A stretch of 64,000 bases of DNA from Corynebacterium sp. (lineage in GTDB: Bacteria; Actinomycetota; Actinomycetes; Mycobacteriales; Mycobacteriaceae): positions 1-64,000 of the forward strand of contig NZ_JAUNLS010000009.1 of the NCBI RefSeq assembly GCF_030532325.1. The letters run 5' to 3'. Below, in pieces: positions 9,077 through 17,937 of the stretch. Every line of letters begins with the position of its first letter. Position 1 is the first letter of the stretch. The notes below the pieces were generated by a model. That model was not told the DNA's origin and made no database searches. It worked only from the letters and a program-made list of their open reading frames with translations. The position numbers and the translations under genes are program-made.

Positions 9077-10372
9077 CTAGCTGGTGGTCTGGCGGTGGGA
9101 GAAATCGATGAGGTGGCCCAGCGCCCAGTCTTTATCGGTGAGCAGCCGGGCGAGGATGAGCCCGCAGCCGATGGCCAGCACCGCCATGCTGGCGGTGGCG
9201 AGATCGCTGACCGCCTGGTCCATGTCCCCGACGTTGAGGTGATAGACCGTGCGGAACATCGAGGTGCCCGGGATCATGATGACTGAGGCCGGCACCGTGG
9301 TGGTGATGCGCGGCAGGTGCGCGCTGCGCGCGGCCACCGCGCCGAGCAGGCCCACCACCAGGCCACCGATGAAGGCCGCGATGTAGTGGGTAAAGCCGGC
9401 CTCGATAAGCCCCAGGCGCACCATGTTGGCCACGGTGCCTACCGCCGCGGCCACCAGCACCATGCGCCGCGAGGAGTTAAAGAGGAAGGCAAATCCGGCG
9501 ATGCCCACGAAGCTGGCCACCGCGGCGGCGGCGAACCACTCGGGGCGCGGGTGGGCTGCGGCCGGGGTGGGCTCAAGATCCGTGAACCAGCTGACCACCG
9601 CCACGGAGAAGGTGGCGGCCACGATGACGGTCAGCGCGTAGGTCAGGCGCGAGAGGCCGGAATCGAAGTCGAAGCGCGCGAGGTCGATGATCGCAGAAAA
9701 CAGCGGGAAGCCCGGCACGAGGAAGAGCACCGCGGCGACGTAGCCGGAGGAAAACTCCGCTGGGTCCGCCAACTCGAGGGCGGCGAGGAGCTCCGTGGTG
9801 AAGAAATACAGCAGGCTGGCCACCGTCCCGGCGGCCACGATGCAGCCCAGTTGGTGCACGTGGCGGCGCTGCAGCCACCAGCGGGTGGCCTGCCCGCCGG
9901 CCGCGGCCAGCGCCACCAGTGCCACGGCGTAGGCCGGAAAGAAGTTGAGCACGGCAAAGGCCGCGCAGGCCACGGCGGCGGCCAACGCGAGCACCCAGCC
10001 GCTCCAGCGCTTGCGCACGTGGGACTCGATCTCGTCGAGCATACCGTCGATCTCCTCGGCGCTCATGCCGTAGTAGAGGTGACGGTGGGTGAGATCCTCG
10101 AGGGCTTCGATGCGGGAGGCATCGACAGCCGGCGAATGCTGCTGGGAGACGACCGTGCGGAAGTCGCGCCCGCGATGGAAGGTGCAGGTGATTTGGGTGA
10201 CGCCCACGTTGGCGTCGAGGCGGTCAAAGCCCAAGGCGCGCGCGGCGCGTTTCATGCCGCGCAGCACCCGGTAGCCGGACGTGCCTGCCCCCATGAGCAT
10301 CATGCCCAGGCGCAGGACGACGTCCGCTTCGTACCCCATACGAACATAGTCGGTGCTGGGGCGGGGGCTCAT
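9077..10372 (-). CDS. ThrE-family threonine/serine exporter
   Basis: 431 residues. The N-terminal 130 residues form the cytosolic ThrE domain (GAGTSGYRVLRGMKRAARALG). About ten hydrophobic segments follow, in two groups of five, corresponding to the ThrE and ThrE_2 membrane domains; VPGFPLFSAIIDL and IPGTSMFRTVYH are the matching signature segments. In C. glutamicum ThrE exports threonine and serine; substrate here is inferred. ATG 10372 overlaps the stop of the upstream small gene as ATGA. The end overlaps the tail of the interrupted mutY frame. Confidence 0.88.
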   Translation of the reverse strand: MSPRPSTDYVRMGYEADVVLRLGMMLMGAGTSGYRVLRGMKRAARALGFDRLDANVGVTQITCTFHRGRDFRTVVSQQHSPAVDASRIEALEDLTHRHLYYGMSAEEIDGMLDEIESHVRKRWSGWVLALAAAVACAAFAVLNFFPAYAVALVALAAAGGQATRWWLQRRHVHQLGCIVAAGTVASLLYFFTTELLAALELADPAEFSSGYVAAVLFLVPGFPLFSAIIDLARFDFDSGLSRLTYALTVIVAATFSVAVVSWFTDLEPTPAAAHPRPEWFAAAAVASFVGIAGFAFLFNSSRRMVLVAAAVGTVANMVRLGLIEAGFTHYIAAFIGGLVVGLLGAVAARSAHLPRITTTVPASVIMIPGTSMFRTVYHLNVGDMDQAVSDLATASMAVLAIGCGLILARLLTDKDWALGHLIDFSHRQTTS

Positions 10373-10542
10373 TTGCGCCAACGACCCCGAAAGGTCAGGC
10401 CACCGGGGAGGTTGACCCACACGCCGCCGCGGGAGTTGAAGGTCACCGGGCCGATCTTCTTAGACATCGAGGCGCCGGAGCCGGAGACGTTGACCCAGCT
10501 GTCTTTGCCGATCTTCTTGCGTTTCCGAAATTGCAAACCCAT
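10369..10542 (-). CDS. Small DUF4236-like protein
   Basis: 57 residues beginning MGLQFRKRKKIG, with alternating basic, Gly and Ser-rich beta segments (WVNVSGSGASMSKKIGPVTFNSRGGVWVNLPGG). The pattern resembles the short DUF4236 domain. No signal or membrane segment. Its stop overlaps the start of the ThrE-like gene by 4 bp, so the two are probably cotranslated. Function unknown. Confidence 0.7.
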   Translation of the reverse strand: MGLQFRKRKKIGKDSWVNVSGSGASMSKKIGPVTFNSRGGVWVNLPGGLTFRGRWRK

Positions 10543-10609
10543 GCAGGCCAGCATAGCGCAGGAGGGCCTGCCCACTCCGCATTCCAGCGTGCAGCGGCAC
10601 GCGGTGGGC

Positions 10610-10615
10610 TACTCT
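10610..10615 (+). promoter_or_regulatory. -10 hexamer of the lipase gene, leaderless layout
   Basis: TACTCT ends 8 nt before the ATG at 10624 and no Shine-Dalgarno is present, suggesting a leaderless transcript. Confidence 0.45.
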
Positions 10616-10623
10616 ATCGATTC

Positions 10624-11883
10624 ATGAAAGTTCTCTCACGCCTTCATTCTCTCCTTGCCGGCGCCTGTCTCAGCGCCGCTGTGGTGTGCTCACCCGCGCT
10701 GGCCAGCGCCCAAGCACCAGCCGCCGAGCCCGCGCCCGCTGCGCAGCCGGGCAGCGTGGTGGGCTCCTGGCCCACCAGCCACCCCGGGTCCAGCCGCGGG
10801 GTCACGGCCACCAAGATCCACTACGCCTCCACCCTCATGGACGGGCGCCCCACCACCGTCAGCGGGGTGGTCTTTGAGCCCTCCGCCCCGTGGTCCGGCC
10901 CCGGTGAGCGCCCCACCGTCGTCTTCGCGCCCGGCACCCGCGGCGCTGGTGACCAGTGCGCGCCCTCCAACGCCGGCGGGCAGACCAGCGGCTTCGCCCT
11001 GGGCCCGGCTAAGCAGCTGACCTATAACGCCAACTACGAGTACCCCTTCTTCCAGACCGCCGCGGAGCGCGGCATCCGCGTGGTGGTCACGGACTACATC
11101 GGTCTGGGCACGCCCGGCTACCACACCTACGTCAACCACATCGAGGAAGCACATGCGACTCTCGACGCCGCCCGCGCCGGCCTCCGCTTCGCCGGTGCCA
11201 GCCCGGATGCCCCGGTGGGCTTTGCCGGCTACTCGCAGGGTGGCGGCGCTGCCGCCGCGGCCGCGGAGTTCGCGGCCAGCTATGCGCCGGATCTCAACGT
11301 CAAGGGCACCTACGCTGGCGCCCCGCCGGCGGATCTCCACCAGGTCATGAAGGCGGTGGACGGCTCCGCGATTGCGCACGTGCTGGGCTACGCCGTCAAC
11401 GGCTACTCGGCGCGCAGCGCGGAGTTCTACAACGAGATCGTCCCGGAGATGAACGCCCGCGGGCGGCAGTTCCTCAACAGCGCCGCGCACGCCTGTGTCA
11501 GCGACTCCGCCGCCACGTGGGGTTTTACCCGCACCGAGCAGCTGACCAAGAGCGGCGAGTCCTTCTCTGCGCTTCTCAGCCGCAAGCCGACGGCCTCCCG
11601 CATGCTCGCCGAGCAAAAGCTGGGGCAGCATCCGCTCAACGCCCCGATGATGGTGGCCAACTCCCCGCACGATGATCTCATCCCCTACGAGCAGGCCCGC
11701 ATGATGGCCGGCGCCTACTGCGCGCAGGGCGGCACCGTGCTCTTTGAGGCGACCAACCCCGTGGACATCCTGCCCAAGACCGGCACCAACCACGCCGTGC
11801 CGATGTTCTCCTCCATGCCGCGCGGCCTGGACTACCTCATCGAGCGCTTCCACGACGTCCCCGCGCCCAGCAACTGCATGTAA
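10624..11883 (+). CDS. Secreted lipase (LIP family)
   Basis: 419 residues. A signal peptide (MKVLSRLHSLLAGACLSAAVV, cleavage likely after ALASA) precedes a Pro/Ala linker and an alpha/beta-hydrolase domain. The nucleophile elbow is GYSQGG, near residue 205; candidate Asp and His of the triad lie in SPHDDLIPYEQ and TNHAVP. The combination with a lid region and paired cysteines fits the secretory lipase family common in corynebacteria. It is expected to hydrolyse triacylglycerols or esters outside the cell. Divergent from the DUF4236-thrE pair; followed by a terminator shared with clpC. Confidence 0.88.
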   Translation: MKVLSRLHSLLAGACLSAAVVCSPALASAQAPAAEPAPAAQPGSVVGSWPTSHPGSSRGVTATKIHYASTLMDGRPTTVSGVVFEPSAPWSGPGERPTVVFAPGTRGAGDQCAPSNAGGQTSGFALGPAKQLTYNANYEYPFFQTAAERGIRVVVTDYIGLGTPGYHTYVNHIEEAHATLDAARAGLRFAGASPDAPVGFAGYSQGGGAAAAAAEFAASYAPDLNVKGTYAGAPPADLHQVMKAVDGSAIAHVLGYAVNGYSARSAEFYNEIVPEMNARGRQFLNSAAHACVSDSAATWGFTRTEQLTKSGESFSALLSRKPTASRMLAEQKLGQHPLNAPMMVANSPHDDLIPYEQARMMAGAYCAQGGTVLFEATNPVDILPKTGTNHAVPMFSSMPRGLDYLIERFHDVPAPSNCM

Positions 11884-11910
11884 TCAGCGCAGGCAACGCA
11901 GAAACGACGA

Positions 11911-11940
11911 AACGCCAGCTCCCCTTTCGGGTGCTGGCGT
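11911..11940. terminator. Stem-loop between convergent lipase and clpC genes
   Basis: ACGCCAGC and GCTGGCGT pair around an 11- to 13-nt loop. There is little T-tract on either side, so it may serve both strands weakly. Confidence 0.5.
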
Positions 11941-11977
11941 GTGTCTTAGCCGTGGGCCTCGACGGCAGGCGGGCTGC

Positions 11978-14728
11978 TTAGAGCGGCTGGCCTGCGCCGG
12001 CCGGCGGGGTGCCGCCGTCCTCCTCTCCAGACTCGCCCTTCTCGGGAACGTCAGGGCTTACGGTTTCGGGGCCGTTGCCGTCGGTGCCTTCGGGCCCCTC
12101 GGAGCCGTCGGTGACGGCCGGGGTGTCCTCGGTCTCGCGCACCTCGGTGTCCTCCAGCTCGGTGGCCTCATCGAAGGTTCCCTCCGGCAGCGGGCGCGGA
12201 CGCGGACTGAAGGTGAAGGTGGCCTTGGAGTTGTCCTTGGACTCGCCGTCCCAGTTCTCCACGTCCACGGTGATGATCTCGCCGGCACCGATCTCGCCGA
12301 AGAGGATCTTCTCCGACAAGGCGTCCTCGATCTCGCGCTGGATGGTGCGGCGCAGCGGGCGGGCACCCAGCACGGGGTCGAAACCGCGCTTGGCCAGCAG
12401 GTCCTTGGCCTTCTGGGTGAGCTCGATGCCCATGTCGCGCTCCGCCAGCTGCTTGGCCACGCGGCCGGTGAGCAGCTCGACCATCTGCACGATCTGCTCC
12501 TGGGTGAGCTGGTGGAAGACCACAATCTCATCGATACGGTTGAGGAACTCAGGGCGGAAGTGCTTCTTGAGCTCGTCGTGCACTTTGTTCTTCATGCGCT
12601 CGTACTGGGCGTCGGAGTCAGTCTCCGCGGAGCCGCTGAAGCCCAGGCCCACGGCCTTGGAGATGTCCTGGGTACCCAGGTTGGAGGTGAAGATGAGCAC
12701 GGTGTTCTTGAAGTCCACGATGCGGCCTTGGCCGTCGGTCAGGCGGCCGTCTTCCAGCACCTGCAGGAGGGTGTTGTAGATCTCCTTGTGGGCCTTCTCG
12801 ATCTCATCAAAGAGCACCACGGAGAAGGGCTTGCGGCGAACCTTCTCGGTGAGCTGGCCGCCCTCCTCGTAGCCCACGTATCCCGGAGGGGCACCGAAGA
12901 GACGGGAGGCAGTGAAGCGATCGTGGAACTCGCCCATATCGATCTGGATGAGGTCATCATCCGAGCCGAAGAGGAAGTTAGCCAGGGCCTTGGACAGCTC
13001 CGTCTTACCCACACCGGAGGGGCCAGCGAAGATGAAGGAACCGGAAGGACGGCGCGGATCCTTCAGGCCAGCGCGGGTGCGGCGGATAGCGCGGGAGACG
13101 GCGCGCACGGCCTCGTCCTGGCCAATGATGCGCTTGTGCAGCTCCTCCTCCATGTTGAGCAGGCGGGAGGATTCCTTCTCCGTGAGCTTGAGAACCGGGA
13201 TGCCGGTCCAGTGCGCGAGGACCTCAGCAATCTGATCCTCGCCAACCTCAGCGATCTCCTCGAGGTCACCGGAGCGCCAATGCTTTTCCTTCTCAGCGCG
13301 CTCCTCACCCAACTTGCGCTCCTTATCGCGCAGGCCGGCGGCCTTCTCGAAGTCCTGGGCGTCAATGGCTGCTTCCTTTTCCTTACGGACTTCCGCGATG
13401 CGGTCATCGACCTCACGCAGGCCCTCTGGGGCGGTCATGCGCTTGATGCGCATGCGGGCACCGGCCTCATCGAGCAGGTCCACGGCCTTATCCGGCAGGA
13501 AGCGATCATTGATGTAGCGATCAGACAGGGATGCCGCGGCCTTGAGTGCCTCATCGGTGTAGGAGACGCGGTGGTGTGCCTCGTACTTATCGCGCAGGCC
13601 CTTGAGGATGAGGATGGTGTCCTCCAAGGAGGGCTCCTCCACCTTGACCGGCTGGAAGCGGCGCTCCAGCGCGGCGTCCTTCTCAATGTGCTTGCGGTAC
13701 TCATCCAGGGTGGTGGCACCGATGGTCTGCAGCTCGCCGCGGGCCAGCTTGGGCTTGAGCAGCGAGGCGGCATCGATAGCGCCCTCGGCAGCACCCGCAC
13801 CCACCAGGGTGTGGATCTCATCGATGAAGAGGATGATGTCACCGCGCTGGTTAATCTCCTTGAGCACCTTCTTCAGGCGCTCCTCGAAGTCACCACGGTA
13901 GCGGGAGCCAGCCACCAAGGATCCCAGGTCAAGCGAGTACACCTGCTTGTCCTTGAGGGTCTCCGGGACCTTGCCGTTGACAATGTCCAGGGCCAGGCCC
14001 TCAACGACGGCGGTCTTACCCACGCCCGGCTCACCGATGAGCACGGGGTTGTTCTTGGTGCGGCGGGAGAGCACCTGCATGATGCGCTCGATTTCTGATT
14101 CGCGGCCCACGACCGGGTCCAGCTTGCCGTCACGGGCAGCCTGGGTGAGGTTGCGGCCAAACTGATCCAGCACCAGCGAGTTGGAGCGCTCGCCGCTGCC
14201 ACCGCCGGCGCCGCCGCGACCGGAAGCGGCGCCAGCGCCCACCGGGCCGCCACCCTGCTTCTGGTTTCCGCCATCGCCGTCACCACCGCCCTCGTAACCA
14301 GAGAGCAGCTGGATAACCTGCTGGCGCACGCGCGGCAGGTCCGCGCCGAGCTTGGTCAGCACCTGGGCAGCAACGCCCTCACCCTCACGGATGAGGCCGA
14401 GCAGCAGGAACTCGGTGCCGATGTACTTGTGGCCCATCTGCAGACCCTCACGCAGGGAGAGCTCCAGGACCTTCTTGGCGCGCGGGGTAAACGGGATGTG
14501 GCCGGTGTGCGGCTGGGATCCCTGGCCGATGATCTCCTCGACCTCACGGCGGACATCCTCCAACGAGATACCCATCGACTCCAGCGCCTTGGCTGCGACA
14601 CCTTCGCCCTCGTGGATCAGGCCCAGGAGGATGTGCTCGGTGCCAATGTAGTTGTGGTTAAGCATGCGTGCCTCTTCCTGCGCCAGAACAATGACGCGGC
14701 GGGCACGGTCAGTGAACCTCTCGAACAA
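11978..14728 (-). CDS. clpC: ATP-dependent Clp protease ATPase subunit ClpC
   Basis: 916 residues. A hexameric unfoldase feeding ClpP1P2. It has two ClpN repeats (residues 1-145), a glycine-rich linker, and NBD1 with Walker A GEPGVGKT and Walker B FIDEIH. A UVR-like coiled coil ([16 protein letters not shown]) follows, then NBD2 with GPSGVGKTE and FDEIEKAH. An acidic C-terminal tail of about 80 residues is longer than in many homologues. The start is TTG 14728 ([11 protein letters not shown]), preceded by AGAGG; homologues begin at exactly this residue and no ATG lies nearby. Regulated probably by ClgR (box at 14846). Confidence 0.95.
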   Translation of the reverse strand: MFERFTDRARRVIVLAQEEARMLNHNYIGTEHILLGLIHEGEGVAAKALESMGISLEDVRREVEEIIGQGSQPHTGHIPFTPRAKKVLELSLREGLQMGHKYIGTEFLLLGLIREGEGVAAQVLTKLGADLPRVRQQVIQLLSGYEGGGDGDGGNQKQGGGPVGAGAASGRGGAGGGSGERSNSLVLDQFGRNLTQAARDGKLDPVVGRESEIERIMQVLSRRTKNNPVLIGEPGVGKTAVVEGLALDIVNGKVPETLKDKQVYSLDLGSLVAGSRYRGDFEERLKKVLKEINQRGDIILFIDEIHTLVGAGAAEGAIDAASLLKPKLARGELQTIGATTLDEYRKHIEKDAALERRFQPVKVEEPSLEDTILILKGLRDKYEAHHRVSYTDEALKAAASLSDRYINDRFLPDKAVDLLDEAGARMRIKRMTAPEGLREVDDRIAEVRKEKEAAIDAQDFEKAAGLRDKERKLGEERAEKEKHWRSGDLEEIAEVGEDQIAEVLAHWTGIPVLKLTEKESSRLLNMEEELHKRIIGQDEAVRAVSRAIRRTRAGLKDPRRPSGSFIFAGPSGVGKTELSKALANFLFGSDDDLIQIDMGEFHDRFTASRLFGAPPGYVGYEEGGQLTEKVRRKPFSVVLFDEIEKAHKEIYNTLLQVLEDGRLTDGQGRIVDFKNTVLIFTSNLGTQDISKAVGLGFSGSAETDSDAQYERMKNKVHDELKKHFRPEFLNRIDEIVVFHQLTQEQIVQMVELLTGRVAKQLAERDMGIELTQKAKDLLAKRGFDPVLGARPLRRTIQREIEDALSEKILFGEIGAGEIITVDVENWDGESKDNSKATFTFSPRPRPLPEGTFDEATELEDTEVRETEDTPAVTDGSEGPEGTDGNGPETVSPDVPEKGESGEEDGGTPPAGAGQPL

Positions 14729-14845
14729 TGCCTTTACCTCTTTCGCTACTAATGTGTCACCCACTCTAACGCGCAGCGCGGACATGCCATCCCAGGTTTT
14801 GCGCCCATTCCCGGCAAATACCCCGTTTACCCAGCTCAGGGCACT

Positions 14846-14862
14846 GTACGCCGGTAGCGAAC
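14846..14862 (-). promoter_or_regulatory. ClgR-like operator upstream of clpC
   Basis: GTACGCCGGTAGCGAAC closely fits the ClgR motif reported for C. glutamicum (CGCY-N3-RGCG core flanked by A/T), with one off-consensus position in the spacer. It lies about 118 bp before the clpC start. ClgR activates clpC and clpP1P2 in corynebacteria. The rest of the 268-bp spacer between clpC and the CAP gene shows no gene. Confidence 0.6.
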
Positions 14863-14996
14863 AGCCCCGATACCCCCATGCTTTACAATGGATGTGCTCT
14901 TTACTCTCCCCCACACCCTGTACCGCGGCTACCTCCCCGGCTCCCCCTCCGCGTGGTTTATGCCCCTGGACAGGGTGAGAACAAAACAGGAAACCC

Positions 14997-15542
14997 ATGC
15001 CCTCTATCAACTTCAATTTCCGCGATCTCCCCCAGATTCTCGGCGCCCTGCTGACTCTCATCATGCTCATCGTCGGCATCATCACCGGCACCAACGGCAT
15101 CAACAGCGACTCCTCGTTCACCCCGGACTCCAACAACTCCGCCCCAGAGTCCAATAATTCCACGACCACCCACCGGGTCACCCAGGCCGAGCTGATCGAC
15201 GCCCTCAATCGCTACCGCTCCCAGCACGGTCTGAGCCAGCTCAAGACTCTGCCAGCTCTGAACAATCTGGCGCAGGACTGGGCCAACCAGATGCGCGATA
15301 CCCAACGGCTTTCCCACCGCCCGGCCTTTGCTAACTACTACCCCAGCGGCTGGAGGAGCGCCGCCGAGAACGCGCTGCAGAACTACCAGGACGCTGATGC
15401 CAATGCTCTCATCCAGCAGTGGCACAACTCCCCCGGCCACCGCAGGAACATGCAGAACCCCAACAGCACGCACGTGGGCGTGGGCATTGCCTACGATTCC
15501 CAGGGCAAGGTGTGGGCTGTGCAGAACTTTGCGGAGTACTAA
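14997..15542 (+). CDS. Membrane-anchored CAP-domain protein
   Basis: 181 residues. An N-terminal hydrophobic segment (ILGALLTLIMLIVGIITG, residues 13-30) acts as signal anchor. A short Asn/Ser-rich linker precedes a CAP/SCP domain (RYRSQHGL, WANQMRDTQRLSHRP, AAENAL, WHNSPGHRRNM, HVGVGIAY), including the histidines of the CAP cavity. The domain is predicted to face the cell envelope; CAP proteins lack one common activity. AGGAAA lies before the ATG. Asn-rich and lower in GC than its neighbours. Confidence 0.85.
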   Translation: MPSINFNFRDLPQILGALLTLIMLIVGIITGTNGINSDSSFTPDSNNSAPESNNSTTTHRVTQAELIDALNRYRSQHGLSQLKTLPALNNLAQDWANQMRDTQRLSHRPAFANYYPSGWRSAAENALQNYQDADANALIQQWHNSPGHRRNMQNPNSTHVGVGIAYDSQGKVWAVQNFAEY

Positions 15543-15887
15543 ACCCGCGGCGCCCAGCCACCGTGTGACGATTTAAAGTCCCCGTACCCAACCCTCCCCC
15601 GCTTCCGGGCATTTCCCAGCGTGACGGTAGTAATCCATATTCCGTCACGGCTCTTCGCCTGATAATCGCGTAATCCGTACAAACGGGATTATATGATGTG
15701 GCAAGAGTCGAACTGCCAGCCCCTCCCGTTGAAGCGGGGGCGCCTTACATGGTCCTTGTGTCTAGGCCCAAGGGTGCCTTTCACGCTCGGCCGAAACGCG
15801 TCTTCCGCGAGGTACCGACTTTTCTTCAGTTTTCTTTTCCCTCTAGCTTTCCCGCTAGTTTCTCTCTAGCTTTGTTGCTCGGCTCTG
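15543..15887. other. 345-bp spacer with a hairpin and a tRNA-like arm
   Basis: No convincing gene. TAATCCGT (15671-15678) pairs with ACGGGATTA (15683-15691) as a possible terminator of the CAP gene. On the minus strand 15700-15719 reads like a tRNA T-arm (GGCAG-TTCGACT-CTTGCC, with one extra T), preceded by a C-rich hairpin, but no matching acceptor stem is found. Near 15830-15880 short CTAG-pyrimidine repeats occur. Confidence 0.4.
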
Positions 15888-16346
15888 TTAGAGCCCCTGG
15901 ACTTCCGTCAACCAGTTCTTCTGCTGAATGCGGGTGTCAAGCTTGCGGAAATCCCGGGAGAGCTGGTCGGCCTTCGCGTGCAGCTCCTTGACGTCGAGCA
16001 CCGAGATGTAGCGCAGCTCGTTGCGGGAGTAGCGGTCCTGCCGGGTGGAAGAGGCGGCGGCAAGCTCGGTGTAGAAGCGGCGGCGCTGGAGGAGGTTGTC
16101 GCGCTCAATGAGGGCGTCGGCAAGCGTGGCACCGTCGAACTCCGTGGCCGCGTTGGTGGCGTTGATGGCGCGCACCAGCTGGCGGTGCCGCTGATAGATG
16201 GCCTCAATCTCCTTGAGGAGGGCCTGCGGATCCTCCGCGGGCTCGTCGCCTTCCTGGATGCGGGCGGTCTGGCGCAGGCGCTCCTTGAGCTCGTGGATGC
16301 GGGCCTGCGCCTCGGCGCGCTCCGCCAATGCTTCTGCGAGATACAT
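15888..16346 (-). CDS. DIP1984 family protein
   Basis: 152 residues, strongly helical and charged (AEALAERAEAQARIHELKERL..., LLQRRRFYTELAAAS), with heptad spacing over much of its length, so a coiled-coil or helical-bundle cytosolic protein. The pattern matches the DIP1984 family named from Corynebacterium diphtheriae; function unknown. The start MYLAEALAERA at 16346 is chosen because a -10 hexamer lies 7 nt upstream; the frame is open further but without coding character. Confidence 0.8.
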   Translation of the reverse strand: MYLAEALAERAEAQARIHELKERLRQTARIQEGDEPAEDPQALLKEIEAIYQRHRQLVRAINATNAATEFDGATLADALIERDNLLQRRRFYTELAAASSTRQDRYSRNELRYISVLDVKELHAKADQLSRDFRKLDTRIQQKNWLTEVQGL

Positions 16347-16353
16347 GCCCCAT

Positions 16354-16359
16354 AGGTTA
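16354..16359 (-). promoter_or_regulatory. -10 hexamer of the DIP1984-family gene, leaderless layout
   Basis: On the minus strand TAACCT is followed by exactly 7 nt and the ATG at 16346. Confidence 0.5.
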
Positions 16360-16473
16360 ATTATTCGGATAAAAGCAGGCAATAGCCCCGCAATAAAGTT
16401 GCCTAGACCACTGTGACCTTTAAGATAGGTGCATTGACAAGCACTCATCTCTATCGCATGAAGGATGTAGCCC

Positions 16474-17907
16474 GTGACTTCCCTGCCCGAGTTTTTCCGC
16501 ACCCAGCACAACCTGAACCAGCGTGCGGTGCTCGATGAGTCCAACGAGTCCACACTCTTCCTCACGGAAAACCCCGCCGGCGAGCAGTTCCTCGTGGAGC
16601 TGTTCTCCCCGCAGACCCGCGGCGCACTGCAGCAGGCGCAGGCCGCCGGCCAGCTGCACCACCGCTACATTGCTCCCCTGGTGGGCACCGGCACCACCGC
16701 CCAGGGCCAGGAGTTCTTGGTGCGCCGCGCGCTGCCGGGTGAGCAGCTAGGCACGGTGCTCGGTGGGCTCAACCAGGAGGCGGCCACGGCGGTCTTCGGG
16801 CCGCTGGCCCAGGCGGTGGACTACCTGCTGGGGCAGAACCAGGCAGGGTTTGCCGCACATGCGCTCAACCCCAACCGCATCATCGTAACCAACCATCGCA
16901 CGGGCGCCTACCTGGCCAGCGCGGGCCCGGCCGGTGCGCAGCCGCAGCGCGCGGAAAAGTCCCAGGTGCTGGGCCAGTTTGCGCAGATCGTGCGCCGCGC
17001 CCACCCGCAGCTGGCGCAGCAGGAGTACTCCTCCGCCGGCGCGGTGCTCGACGCCCTGCGCGGCTCCCACCGGCCCAGCCAGCAGGACTACACCACCCAG
17101 CAGATCCCGCGCGTCAACGCCCCGGCCCCGCAGCCGCACGCCCAGCACCACTTCGGCTCCCCCAACCCGCAGCAAAACAACCAGTTCCAGCACAACCAGC
17201 AGAACCAGCAGCCGCAGCAATTCGGCGCGCCGCAGCAGGGCCCACAACAGCCCCCGCAGCAAGGCCCGCAGCCCGCGCCCCAGCAGGGCCCGCAGCAGCC
17301 GCCGCAACAACAGCCCCAGCAGTATGGCCCCAACCAGGGCTTCGGCTACGGCATGCCGCCGCAGCAGCAACAGCAACCGCAGCAACAGCCGCAACAGTTC
17401 CCGAACAACGGCGCTGAGGGCGGTCCGCAGAAGAAGTCCAACAAGGCCACTATCATCGCGCTGTGCGCGCTGCTAGCTGTCATCCTCATCGCCGGCGGCG
17501 GCACGGCGTGGTTCCTCAAGTCCCGCCCGGCCTGGAGCGACGAAGAGCAAGCGCTGGCGGATGCCTACCCGCAGCTGGTGGGCAACCGCAGCGGCGACAG
17601 CGGCTTTGGGGACACCACGTGCTCTTCCCGCGAGCCGGAAGCTGGCCAGGTGGCCAAGATTTCCTGCACGGGTGAGGACTTCAGCTACGCCATCGCCGGC
17701 TTTGCCAGCGTGGATGACCGCGACGCCGCCGTGCCCTCCTTCGACCCGGTCACCCTGGGCAACGACACCTGCGAGCTGGACAGCTACGAAATCGAGGGGG
17801 ATGAGCCCACCTACTTCATGGCCGTGGACGGCGAATCCGAGGCCTTCCTGGTGTGGGGCCCCGATGCGGAGAACGCCCGGCTGAACCTGCCGGTGTGCGG
17901 GGGCTAG
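16474..17907 (+). CDS. Membrane protein with degenerate kinase-like domain and Q/P-rich linker
   Basis: 477 residues, GTG start. Residues 1-190 resemble the fold pattern of a Ser/Thr protein kinase (FLVELFSP, HHRYIAPLVGTG, FLVRRALPGEQLGTVLG, GFAAHALNPNRIIVTNHRTGAYLA). However, they lack the HRD and DFG catalytic motifs and the glycine loop, so it is probably a pseudokinase. A Gln/Pro-rich stretch (about 200-310) precedes a transmembrane helix (IIALCALLAVILIAGGGTAWFL) and an extracellular domain with four cysteines. This is the topology of membrane receptor kinases. Function unknown; signalling or scaffolding is inferred. Confidence 0.75.
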   Translation: MTSLPEFFRTQHNLNQRAVLDESNESTLFLTENPAGEQFLVELFSPQTRGALQQAQAAGQLHHRYIAPLVGTGTTAQGQEFLVRRALPGEQLGTVLGGLNQEAATAVFGPLAQAVDYLLGQNQAGFAAHALNPNRIIVTNHRTGAYLASAGPAGAQPQRAEKSQVLGQFAQIVRRAHPQLAQQEYSSAGAVLDALRGSHRPSQQDYTTQQIPRVNAPAPQPHAQHHFGSPNPQQNNQFQHNQQNQQPQQFGAPQQGPQQPPQQGPQPAPQQGPQQPPQQQPQQYGPNQGFGYGMPPQQQQQPQQQPQQFPNNGAEGGPQKKSNKATIIALCALLAVILIAGGGTAWFLKSRPAWSDEEQALADAYPQLVGNRSGDSGFGDTTCSSREPEAGQVAKISCTGEDFSYAIAGFASVDDRDAAVPSFDPVTLGNDTCELDSYEIEGDEPTYFMAVDGESEAFLVWGPDAENARLNLPVCGG

Positions 17908-17937
17908 ACGCGTATCCGCACCTAGAAAATCACTCGC

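Noticed and set aside
11744-14098. 784-codon plus-strand frame opposite clpC
   Set aside because: Antisense shadow of a highly conserved gene; Leu/Gly/Asp repeats arise from codon bias.
15700-15760. Functional tRNA gene
   Set aside because: T-stem has a bulge, no D-arm and no pairing acceptor stem can be drawn.
15698-15991. 97-codon plus-strand frame after the CAP gene
   Set aside because: Overlaps the end of the DIP1984-family gene and the tRNA-like hairpin; no ribosome site or homology.
16434-16439. TTGACA as -35 of the pseudokinase gene
   Set aside because: No -10 hexamer at 16-18 nt spacing; the match may be chance.
17160-17400. CAG/CAA-rich tract as a CRISPR or minisatellite
   Set aside because: It is an in-frame Gln/Pro linker without a constant repeat unit or spacers.
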